Of a stretch of 5,076 bases of DNA, positions 1-4,746 are shown one piece after another. Below the pieces are notes generated by a model, which was not told where the DNA came from, searched no databases, and worked only from the letters and a program-made list of their open reading frames with translations. The stretch's first letter is position 1. Each line of letters starts with the position of its first letter. The DNA lies in assembly GCA_002365855.1 (NCBI GenBank), contig DFAP01000143.1, positions 1 through 5,076 of the forward strand, in the 5' to 3' direction. Origin of the DNA: Pelotomaculum sp. UBA3103 (GTDB lineage: Bacteria; Bacillota; Desulfotomaculia; Desulfotomaculales; Pelotomaculaceae). Both the position numbers and the translations under genes were made by a program.

Positions 1-67
1 TGTCCACACCTACTATCAGGGTCTCTTCTGTGACTTGAAAAATCTTTTCATTCTGGGTATACTTCAT
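1..67 (-). CDS. IS110-family transposase, N-terminal 22 codons (partial, runs off the window)
   Basis: Reading leftward from the ATG at 67-65 gives MKYTQNEKIFQV followed by TEETLIVGVD, and the frame is still open at the window edge. The opening MKxTQNEKI and the VGVD motif are typical of IS110-family transposases from Firmicutes. The last visible residue, Asp22, would be the first acid of the RuvC-like DEDD catalytic site. The start is well supported: GAGGAGGT sits 7 bases upstream of the ATG. Members of this family cut and recombine DNA under guidance of an element-encoded bridge RNA. Only the N-terminus is visible, so completeness cannot be judged. The identification rests on a short but characteristic stretch. 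Confidence 0.75.
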   Translation of the reverse strand, partial: MKYTQNEKIFQVTEETLIVGVD

Positions 68-70
68 CTT

Positions 71-140
71 GAGTACCTCCTCTGTTATTTAAGGGTCGCT
101 TCGCGAAGGCTGACACCTCGTATGTTAACAGGAGGTACTC
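71..140 (-). promoter_or_regulatory. Long hairpin masking the transposase ribosome binding site
   Basis: GAGTACCTCC at 71-80 is exactly complementary to GGAGGTACTC at 131-140. TGTTA (83-87) then pairs with TAACA (126-130) across a 2-base bulge. Inside lies a weaker inner stem built around the palindrome CTTCGCGAAG at 99-108. On the minus-strand transcript one outer arm contains the Shine-Dalgarno of the transposase (GGAGGT, 75-80), so the folded RNA would hide it. Many IS elements limit transposase translation from read-through transcripts this way. On the plus strand the same stem is followed by seven T residues (141-147), so it could also act as a terminator in that direction. The fold is visible; the regulatory role is inferred. 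Confidence 0.6.
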
Positions 141-207
141 TTTTTTTCAAAGCTCATTTTTGTTTATTACAGGAATGCTCCATTTTTCGTATAACATAAG
201 CATCAAA

Positions 208-223
208 TGTTGCTACAGCAACA
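208..223. repeat. 7-bp perfect hairpin in the IS110 end
   Basis: TGTTGCT (208-214) and AGCAACA (217-223) are perfect inverted copies separated by two bases. It lies in the IS110 upstream DNA and is a plausible stem of the candidate bridge RNA. It could equally be a protein-binding site near the element end. Confidence 0.45.
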
Positions 224-275
224 AATATTTTTGGTAGCACCTGCGCGGCTGAAATCCCCTCAGGATCCGGCCAAA

Positions 276-491
276 TCATAATTTACCATAGTACAGGTCG
301 CACACAAGTCCCTGATAAGTTTCGCACCGGTACCTGGGCACATAAACCTTATACCGTTCCCACCAGGGTCTGTCCTCTTCGTGAATTGAGCAACTCAAAA
401 CGCGATGCCACCTTCCGAGCCATCGGAAACGCTTGGGCAGTTGATGGTCGTCGAGTTCCACCTGGACTGGCGAACGGTAGAGCTTAGTCAT
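276..491 (-). CDS. DUF6504-like small protein, SOS-controlled, probably 3'-truncated
   Basis: The gene encodes 71 residues from the ATG at 491. The core matches the DUF6504 type of small protein: VELDDHQLPKRFRW, then GRWHRVL, a central WWER, and YRCET with LVCDLY near the end. The function of this family is not established. The start at 491 is chosen over the upstream ATGs at 593 and 512 because AGGTGAT at 495-501 is a ribosome binding site, and because the -10 box (528-533) would start the message near 521, after the 593 start. The 512 start would lie inside the LexA site. Relatives usually continue after DLY with a short tail ending in a hydrophobic/aromatic stretch; here the frame ends at YYGKL, next to the IS110 end. 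I infer that the insertion removed roughly the last dozen residues. The LexA box suggests a DNA-damage role. Confidence 0.6.
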   Translation of the reverse strand: MTKLYRSPVQVELDDHQLPKRFRWLGRWHRVLSCSIHEEDRPWWERYKVYVPRYRCETYQGLVCDLYYGKL

Positions 492-505
492 AATATCACC
501 TACTA

Positions 506-519
506 CGAACATATGTTTG
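506..519. promoter_or_regulatory. LexA (SOS) box, full match to Gram-positive consensus
   Basis: CGAACATATGTTTG matches every position of the Bacillus-type LexA/DinR consensus CGAAC-RNRY-GTTYG. It lies directly downstream of the -10 box at 528-533 and covers about +2 to +15 of the minus-strand message for the DUF6504-like gene. Bound LexA would block transcription there until DNA damage triggers its cleavage. The match and placement are seen in the sequence; repression is inferred from the consensus. Confidence 0.75.
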
Positions 520-527
520 TATTTGGT

Positions 528-533
528 ATTATA
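528..533 (-). promoter_or_regulatory. -10 box of the SOS-controlled gene
   Basis: A perfect TATAAT reads on the minus strand, about 37 bases upstream of the ATG at 491 and just before the LexA box. No good -35 is present at 16-18 bases; the nearest candidate, ACTTTG at 551-556, is poor. The promoter may be weak. Confidence 0.55.
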
Positions 534-593
534 ACAGATGGATGCCTCCACAAAGTCCCGCCTCCGACACCAAAAAAAACCTTTATGTATCAA

Positions 594-625
594 GGCTTTC
601 GGGATTTTGACCGGAAGCCCTTTTT
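594..625 (+). terminator. Terminator-like hairpin with T-tract
   Basis: GGCTTTCGG (594-602) pairs with CCGGAAGCC (611-619) over 9 base pairs including one G-U, with an 8-base loop, followed by C and five T residues (621-625). On the plus strand this looks like a Rho-independent terminator. No plus-strand gene lies upstream in the window, so what it would stop is unclear. It may insulate the region from transcription entering from the left. Confidence 0.45.
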
Positions 626-633
626 GCTATAAT
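607..633 (+). promoter_or_regulatory. Possible promoter ahead of the recombinase remnant
   Basis: TTGACC (607-612) and TATAAT (628-633) resemble -35 and -10 boxes, but the spacer is only 15 bases, shorter than optimal, and the -35 overlaps the terminator-like stem. Transcription would start near 640, just before the palindrome at 654-673, and would lead into the recombinase remnant. Confidence 0.35.
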
Positions 634-653
634 TTTGGTCGTATTTTGACCAG

Positions 654-673
654 GATGTATGTGCACATACATC
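654..673. repeat. 20-bp perfect palindrome, possible operator
   Basis: GATGTATGTG at 654-663 is followed directly by its exact inverse CACATACATC. With no loop bases it is better suited to binding a dimeric regulator as duplex DNA than to forming an RNA hairpin. It lies about 20 bases after the possible -10 at 628-633, where a bound repressor could block transcription. A second, looser inverted repeat, TGGTC(636-640)/GACCA(648-652), sits just before it. The regulator is unknown. Confidence 0.5.
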
Positions 674-736
674 TTTGGGCGTGTAGAAAAGGGTGCCAGC
701 CGCGTACATCATTAGAAAGGTGGGATCCCACACATC

Positions 737-951
737 ATGGCCAAAAGGAAAAAAACCAGCTCCAACCAAACCCCGAGCAAAAAGTGGTAAAGTTCTTACA
801 GGAGGCAGTCCCTACATTTGAGGATGCTGAAAAGCTCTTCTGCGCCGGAGAGAAGGCCAAAAACCGCGCGAAGCGCACCATCTCCTGGCACATGGAAAAC
901 ATCCACGTTTTCAAGAAAGCACTGCGTGAACATGACATTGAACTTGCCTAA
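737..951 (+). pseudogene. Tyrosine recombinase/integrase, frameshifted N-terminal remnant
   Basis: The ATG at 737 opens MAKRKKTSSNQTPSKKW and then meets TAA at 788. Shifting by one base near that point restores a frame that continues through LQEAVPTFEDAEKLF and then AKNRAKRTISWHMENIHVF, ending at 949-951. The charged Ser/Lys-rich start followed by an RAKRTxxxHxxNxxxF helix is characteristic of the N-terminal SAM-like DNA-binding domain of phage-type tyrosine recombinases. The pattern fits a one-base deletion. The whole catalytic domain (R...HxxR...Y) is absent, so this is a dead fragment of about 71 codons. A weak AAGGTGG lies about 14 bases before the ATG. It suggests an integrative element once sat here. 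Confidence 0.55.
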
Positions 952-1170
952 CATCTGTGCCTCGTGTATGCTATGATATTAGATAGGTGAAGAGGCAGTT
1001 ATGGCAATTTCGTAATAAAAACCTGCCTAAGTGGTCAGTCAGTGATCTTTGGTTTTGCCGGCCTCGCCAAGCTCCGCCCGCCCACGGCCCTTTTGTGTCC
1101 AGCCCCGGTGGTCGATTTATTTCTCATATGTCGAGCAGACTTTTTTTCATGGACGTGAAGGGTTTTTTAA
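952..1170. other. Intergenic stretch without a supportable gene
   Basis: No credible coding region is seen. TATGAT (972-977), AGAGG (991-995) and an ATG at 1001 look like a gene start, but the frame closes after four codons (M-A-I-S), so this may be the stub of a lost gene. The middle (about 1055-1115) is a C-rich patch unlike the AT-rich sequence around it. An open frame beginning with GTG at 987 has no protein-like composition and is treated as spurious. Confidence 0.4.
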
Positions 1171-1176
1171 TATAAT
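1171..1176 (+). promoter_or_regulatory. -10 box for the three-gene operon
   Basis: TATAAT stands at 1171-1176, after a run of T residues, in AT-rich DNA upstream of the operon. The -35 at 17 bases (1148-1153) is poor. Transcription would start near 1183, leaving about 57 bases of leader before the preferred start at 1240. Confidence 0.45.
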
Positions 1177-1226
1177 GTATATATAAAGGACGTAATGAGG
1201 CAATATTTATCCAAAAAGTCAGTATC

Positions 1227-1232
1227 AGGTGG
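1227..1232 (+). promoter_or_regulatory. Ribosome binding site choosing the start at 1240
   Basis: AGGTGG lies 7 bases before the ATG at 1240. The rival ATG at 1195 has only AAAGGA at a tight 4-base spacing, close to the presumed transcription start. Confidence 0.5.
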
Positions 1233-1239
1233 TTTTACA

Positions 1240-1791
1240 ATGCCGACTTACAATTATCCGATGGTCTATATCGGGAACCTGGCTAATTTGAAGGCGTCTC
1301 TTCTCATCTCCGACAGGATCTTCTGCCGCGTATACGACAGCGAAGGATCAATTACCAATAGATGCCAGAACGGCAGCATTTATAACCTGGTAATAAAACA
1401 GGATGTTGTCTACGGCGATCTCCGGGTTGACCTGGCTGTTTACGAAGCCGCAGTTACCGGTACACCTCGTTTCACGCTGTCTCACGGCACTTTTGGAAAT
1501 AAAGTGCGCGGCTTGTATTATGATAACCCGAACCTTGATAACCCCTGGGCCATTGATAAGTGGGAAGAAGAAGAAGTCATGCTTCTCTGGGGATTGACGA
1601 CGACCAGCCAGCGCGCCGTCCCGAAGCATTTCCCGGTGTCTGTATTCGACAACCTGGAATTCTGTGAACTGTTAATCCTGTTTAATGGAGGTTATACAGT
1701 CATTAAAGAAGGCCGGGACGCCCCGGATGAAGCCAGCAAAAAAAAGATCGCCAATTTACATGACGCGCTAACCATGCTGACAGGCTGTTGA
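1240..1791 (+). CDS. Hypothetical protein, first gene of the MoxR-VWA operon
   Basis: The gene encodes 183 residues from ATG 1240; an in-frame ATG at 1195 would add 15 residues rich in Ser and Lys. I do not recognise the family. There is no signal peptide, membrane segment, HExxH, P-loop or other catalytic signature. The protein looks soluble and mixed alpha/beta, with an aromatic start (MPTYNYPMVYIGN), an acidic patch DKWEEEEVMLLWG near residue 110, and a Lys-rich helix EASKKKIANLHDALTML just before a terminal Cys. It ends 38 bases before the MoxR gene on the same strand with no terminator between, so it is most likely co-transcribed. Context suggests a client, adaptor or third component of the ATPase/VWA pair; this is inference only. 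Its base composition lies between that of the AT-rich flank and the GC-rich genes that follow. Confidence 0.75.
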   Translation: MPTYNYPMVYIGNLANLKASLLISDRIFCRVYDSEGSITNRCQNGSIYNLVIKQDVVYGDLRVDLAVYEAAVTGTPRFTLSHGTFGNKVRGLYYDNPNLDNPWAIDKWEEEEVMLLWGLTTTSQRAVPKHFPVSVFDNLEFCELLILFNGGYTVIKEGRDAPDEASKKKIANLHDALTMLTGC

Positions 1792-1813
1792 TTAAACCAA
1801 AGCGATTAATATT

Positions 1814-1818
1814 AGGAG
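1814..1818 (+). promoter_or_regulatory. Ribosome binding site for the MoxR gene
   Basis: AGGAG lies 11 bases before the ATG at 1830, a rather long spacing. The alternative TTG at 1788, which overlaps the upstream stop, lacks a good site and would add 14 unconserved residues, so 1830 is preferred. Confidence 0.45.
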
Positions 1819-1829
1819 TGGCTGTATAT

Positions 1830-2861
1830 ATGTTTGCAACTGAAGCGAAAGGGCACCTTAAAATCCTTTTAGCTGATCCTGAAGTCCCCACCGTGATGTT
1901 GTGGGGCCCTCCCGGAGTCGGGAAGTCCAGCATTGTCCGGCAGATAGCTGCAGAAAGCGGCTGGGGTTTCCTCGACCTGCGGCTTTTGCTCTTGAACCCC
2001 ATCGACCTGCGCGGCATCCCCTATCCCAACAGGGAAACCCGGCAAGCGGACTGGCTTGCCCCTTCCTTCCTGCCCCATGTCGGGCGCGACGGCGCGGAAG
2101 GCATCATACTTTATGACGAGATCACCTCCGCCCCACGGGCTGTGCAGGCTGCCGCCTACCAGTTGATCCTGGACCGGCGTGTCGGCGAATACCTCTTGCC
2201 GGAAGGGTGGCGCCAGGTGGCGGCGGGTAACCGGGCCCAGGATAAAGGCGTCAGCAACCAGATGCCCGCAGCGCTGGCCAACAGGATGATCCACTTTGAA
2301 GTTACCTGCTCGCTGGAGGATTGGAAGCGCTGGGCGATCCCCAACAGGATTGACCAAAGAGTGATCAGCTTTTTGAACTTCAGGCCTGAACTGCTTTACC
2401 GGTTTCCCAACCAGGCTGCTGAGATCAAAGCTTTCCCCAGCCCGCGCAGCTGGGAGTTTGTCCACAAGATCCTCCCCTCCTACGGTCAGGTGGACAGGGC
2501 TTTCCCGGCTATCTGCGGGGCAGTCGGCGAAGGCCCCGCCACTGAATTTACCGCCTTCTGCCGGATGTTTGAGCAGATACCCGACGCGGACGAGATCCTG
2601 GACGGCAGGACGACGGTAGTCCCGGATTCCCCCGATATGATTTACGCCTGTATCGGGGCCCTGGTCAGCAGCCTGTCCAATAATAAAACCACGGCCCGTT
2701 TGAGCAACTTTTTTGCCTTTGTCTCCATGTTGATGGTCGAGTACCAGGTGCTGGCGATCAATGACGCCGTGAAAGCCGGCCTCCGGACTGAACTGGTTAT
2801 GCTGCCTGAATTCCGCGATTGGCTGACCAGGAACGTGGATGTCCTGGTGGGAGCGGATTAG
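1830..2861 (+). CDS. MoxR-family AAA+ ATPase
   Basis: This 343-residue protein is a complete AAA+ ATPase of the MoxR type. Visible motifs in order: Walker A GPPGVGKS (26-33); Walker B IILYDE (92-97); DRR (115-117) in the QLILDRRVGEY stretch; sensor 1 in AAGNR (131-135, Asn134); the arginine-finger region LANRMIHFE (149-157, Arg152); and a sensor-2-like PSPRSWEF (Arg206 in it). The C-terminal third is alpha-helical and less conserved. Length is normal for the group. MoxR ATPases form hexameric rings that use ATP to remodel or activate partner complexes, typically together with a VWA-domain protein (RavA-ViaA, NorQ-NorD and CbbQ-CbbO are studied examples). The next gene, 18 bases downstream, encodes just such a VWA protein. 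The exact client is unknown. Confidence 0.9.
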   Translation: MFATEAKGHLKILLADPEVPTVMLWGPPGVGKSSIVRQIAAESGWGFLDLRLLLLNPIDLRGIPYPNRETRQADWLAPSFLPHVGRDGAEGIILYDEITSAPRAVQAAAYQLILDRRVGEYLLPEGWRQVAAGNRAQDKGVSNQMPAALANRMIHFEVTCSLEDWKRWAIPNRIDQRVISFLNFRPELLYRFPNQAAEIKAFPSPRSWEFVHKILPSYGQVDRAFPAICGAVGEGPATEFTAFCRMFEQIPDADEILDGRTTVVPDSPDMIYACIGALVSSLSNNKTTARLSNFFAFVSMLMVEYQVLAINDAVKAGLRTELVMLPEFRDWLTRNVDVLVGAD

Positions 2862-2866
2862 TGATT

Positions 2867-2874
2867 GGGAGGTG
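2867..2874 (+). promoter_or_regulatory. Ribosome binding site choosing the GTG start at 2880
   Basis: GGGAGGTG stands 5 bases before GTG 2880. A TTG at 2865 would place this site inside the coding region, so 2880 is chosen. Confidence 0.65.
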
Positions 2875-2879
2875 CGCCA

Positions 2880-4064
2880 GTGCCGGATTCTAATTTTTTG
2901 ATCGGTAAGGCCAGGGCCCGGATGCTCATGAAGTATCCCTTCTTCGGCTCCCTGGCCCTCTTCCTGCAGCCCAGGGAGGACACGTCCACTCCGACCATGA
3001 GGACTGAGGGTTTTGAGCTCATTTACCACGATGAGTTTGTACAGGGTCTGGTCAATACCGGTGGTATCTCCCGGTTGATGGGCGCCCTGGTCCACGAAAT
3101 AATGCACGCGGTCCTCCAGCACATCTGGCGACGGGGTACCCGGGACCGGGATCTCTGGGACATGGCCTGCGATTATGTCGTAAATCAAATCGTCAAAGAA
3201 CAGGGGTTCCAGCTGCCGCCCGGCGTTTTCATATCCGACCGTTTTAAAGGCATGACGGCAGATGCTGTGTACAATATCCTGCTCCAGGAACTGCCGCCTA
3301 AATTTCAGGACGAGGCAGACAGGGTCTCAGGGGAAATCGGCCCGGATAAACCCCTGCAGGATAAAAAGCCTGAAGGCAGGCTCCTGGACGACCATTCCGG
3401 GTGGGGTAAGAACAAGAGCGGACAGGATGAGTCCACCGACTCCAACACGGAAGCTTCGACCTGGAAGATGCGCGCCGCCCAGGCGGCCCAGGACGCCCAG
3501 CAAAGAGGCCACCTGCCCGCCGGTATGATACAGATAATCGAAAATATCCTGTACCCCAAACTGGACTGGAAGCAGGCTCTGGCTTCCTTTGTCCAGCCGA
3601 CCCGGTCGGACTACACCTTCATCCCGCCCGACCGGCGCTTCGACTATGTATTCCTGCCGGAGTTCGGCAGCGAAGGGCTGGAAGATGTCGTTGTGGCCAT
3701 TGATACTTCCGGTTCGGTCTGGCGTTTCTACAAGCAGTTCATCTCGGAAATGGTCAATATTGTCTACTCCTACCCGGAGTTCAAGGGATATATCGCCCAC
3801 TGTGACACGGCTGTCCAACTCTTCCAGGAGCTTGACCCGGACAATATCCCGATGCAGTTTAAGGGCAGCGGCGGGACAAACTTCCGGCCCTTGTTTCAGG
3901 AAATCGAAAAACGCGGCATCACCCCGTCGTTGATGGTCTTCCTTACCGACGGAGACGCAACCTTACCGAAGAACCCGCCCCACTACCCCGTGCTATGGGT
4001 CCTGACCGGAGAAAATAAACCCATTCCCCACTTCGGTAACGTGGCCTACATGCATTTAGAGTAG
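2880..4064 (+). CDS. DUF2201-type putative metallopeptidase with C-terminal VWA-like domain
   Basis: The protein has 394 residues from GTG 2880. The N-terminal half carries the metal-binding signature HEIMHAVLQH at 72-81 (HExxH plus a further His), then DLWDMACDYVVN around 91-102, where the Asp may complete the site, followed by GMTADAVYNILL. This order matches DUF2201 N-terminal putative metallopeptidases. A polar, charged linker covers about 140-195. The C-terminal VWA-like domain begins near 267 with VVVAIDTSGSV (about 270-280) and has GGTNF (about 331-335) and FLTDGD (about 354-359), giving a complete MIDAS metal site (DxSxS, T, D). No signal peptide is seen, so it is probably cytosolic. 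It follows the MoxR gene by 18 bases; family knowledge makes it the ATPase's partner, perhaps recruiting and processing substrates. Proteolytic activity has not been shown for the family to my knowledge. Confidence 0.88.
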   Translation: MPDSNFLIGKARARMLMKYPFFGSLALFLQPREDTSTPTMRTEGFELIYHDEFVQGLVNTGGISRLMGALVHEIMHAVLQHIWRRGTRDRDLWDMACDYVVNQIVKEQGFQLPPGVFISDRFKGMTADAVYNILLQELPPKFQDEADRVSGEIGPDKPLQDKKPEGRLLDDHSGWGKNKSGQDESTDSNTEASTWKMRAAQAAQDAQQRGHLPAGMIQIIENILYPKLDWKQALASFVQPTRSDYTFIPPDRRFDYVFLPEFGSEGLEDVVVAIDTSGSVWRFYKQFISEMVNIVYSYPEFKGYIAHCDTAVQLFQELDPDNIPMQFKGSGGTNFRPLFQEIEKRGITPSLMVFLTDGDATLPKNPPHYPVLWVLTGENKPIPHFGNVAYMHLE

Positions 4065-4251
4065 GCGCCCTTCAAGCACGACAAGGGGACTCCGACAGGG
4101 GACGGTTCGAAAGTACCGGGATAAACCGGCATAGAGACGGGGATGAAGAGCCATTTGCAGCTTGCTAACAGAAGAATGGCAGGCTTTGTAATTACCTACC
4201 TATCGGTGTGCGGATAAAATAGAGTCAGCCCTCCGACACCATAATTTGTCT
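4065..4251. other. Operon 3' untranslated/intergenic stretch
   Basis: No gene is seen between the end of the VWA gene and the terminator. The part near 4090-4105 (GACAGGGGACGGTTC) resembles the arm of a type of REP-like palindrome common in clostridia, but its inverted partner is missing. A weak bulged hairpin, GGTGT-G-CGG (4205-4213) with CCGACACC (4233-4240), lies shortly before the terminator. Confidence 0.3.
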
Positions 4252-4278
4252 GAAAACCCGCTAAAATAGCGGGTTTTC
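4252..4278. terminator. Strong bidirectional Rho-independent terminator
   Basis: GAAAACCCGCTA (4252-4263) pairs perfectly with TAGCGGGTTTTC (4267-4278) over 12 bp around a 3-base AAA loop. The GC core is flanked by A and T runs, so the structure works on both strands. On the plus strand it ends the three-gene operon, about 190 bases after the last stop. On the minus strand it would stop transcription from the transposase remnant. Confidence 0.8.
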
Positions 4279-4349
4279 AAGGTATTTATACTGATCTTCC
4301 AGTCGTTTTTCCCTGCAATTATAGTTTTAAATCCAGCAAAAAAAGCCAA

Positions 4350-4673
4350 TCAACCCCCCATTGCCTCCACCAGTTTCTTTGTACCGACCATGTTGATGGC
4401 CCGTTTCAAATTATAAGCAAGAAAACTAAGCCCAAGCTCTCCTGTGGCTTTTTCTATGCCCTTGCATAACAGATAATGTGCTCCATGGTGCCACTTGACC
4501 GTTCCAAAGGGATGCTCTGACAGGCATAAACGCAGCCTTTGAGTCGGTATGTCATCACGGATATGCAATACCACTTTCTTCTTGGCCCGCCGCTTCAGCA
4601 AGGCGAAAGCGTTATAGGGGCTCTCCGATACAGGATACACCTGTAAGGGCCTTTGCGCTGTCCCAGAGTAGTG
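4350..4673 (-). pseudogene. IS1182-like transposase, C-terminal fragment
   Basis: The frame ending at 4350-4352 encodes LSEHPFGTVKWHHGAHYLL then KGIEKATGELGLSFLAYNLK and RAINMVG. The EHPFGTxK...GxxxxLxKGxEK...AYNLKRAI arrangement is the conserved end of IS1182-group DDE transposases. EHPFGT carries the last catalytic Glu. The open frame reaches back only to an in-frame stop at 4680-4682. A GTG at 4640 could serve as a start, but it has no family-like N-terminus. About three quarters of a normal transposase, including both catalytic Asp residues, is missing, so it cannot be active. The break coincides with the palindromic repeat starting at 4674. Confidence 0.75.
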
Positions 4674-4746
4674 AAGGGGTCAGGCTTGCATTATTGCATT
4701 AGTAAAGGATTGTTATTTTAATGCAATAATGCAAGCCTGACCCCTT
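4674..4746. repeat. 73-bp palindromic element with perfect 28-bp inverted repeats
   Basis: The arms 4674-4701 and 4719-4746 are exact inverted copies, starting AAGGGGTCAGGCTTGCATT and separated by 17 AT-rich bases. No decay is visible between arms. The GGGGTCAGGCTTG motif resembles palindromes that accompany REP-associated tyrosine transposases and MITE-like repeats in several bacterial phyla; this is from memory, not a search. As RNA it would form a very stable hairpin, but there is no T-tract of the terminator kind. It adjoins the truncated transposase fragment. Confidence 0.7.

Larger units (their letters stand above)
68..275 (-). ncRNA. Candidate IS110 bridge-RNA region
   Basis: In IS110-group elements the non-coding end upstream of the transposase encodes a structured bridge RNA whose loops pair with donor and target DNA. 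This region has the right position and size and contains at least two stem-loops on the minus strand: a 7-bp hairpin at 208-223 and the long interrupted hairpin at 71-140. I could not define the RNA ends or match loop bases to target and donor sequences, because only one element end is present. The call rests on position, family knowledge and visible folding, not on a sequence match. Confidence 0.35.
1..280 (-). mobile_element. End of an IS110-family insertion sequence (partial)
   Basis: The stretch holds the transposase start, its upstream non-coding DNA and probably the element's outer end. The rest of the element lies off the left edge. IS110 elements usually lack terminal inverted repeats, so the outer boundary cannot be read directly. 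I place it near 276-280 because the neighbouring DUF6504-like gene seems to stop early there, which is an inference. About 200 bases of non-coding DNA upstream of the transposase is what the IS110 group, as opposed to the IS1111 group, normally carries. Confidence 0.6.

Noticed and set aside
561..572. 12-base direct repeat CCTCCGACACCA, also at 4230-4241, as possible attachment sites
   Set aside because: A single shared 12-mer is about what chance gives in a window of this length, and neither copy adjoins a recognisable element end.
405..632. Plus-strand open frame opposite the DUF6504-like gene
   Set aside because: It lies antisense to a recognisable protein with its own promoter, operator and ribosome binding site, and its translation lacks protein character.
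538..736. Upstream extension of the recombinase remnant frame back to 538
   Set aside because: It runs through a terminator-like hairpin, a promoter-like region and a palindrome. The family-like start is at 737 in another frame.
1869..3188. Long minus-strand open frame (439 codons) opposite the ATPase and VWA genes
   Set aside because: It is a shadow of GC-rich genes on the other strand. It has no domain signature, while the plus-strand frames contain full Walker, HExxH and MIDAS motifs.
4090..4135. tRNA-like GGTTCGAA motif
   Set aside because: The flanking bases do not form a T-arm, and no acceptor, D or anticodon arms can be found around it.
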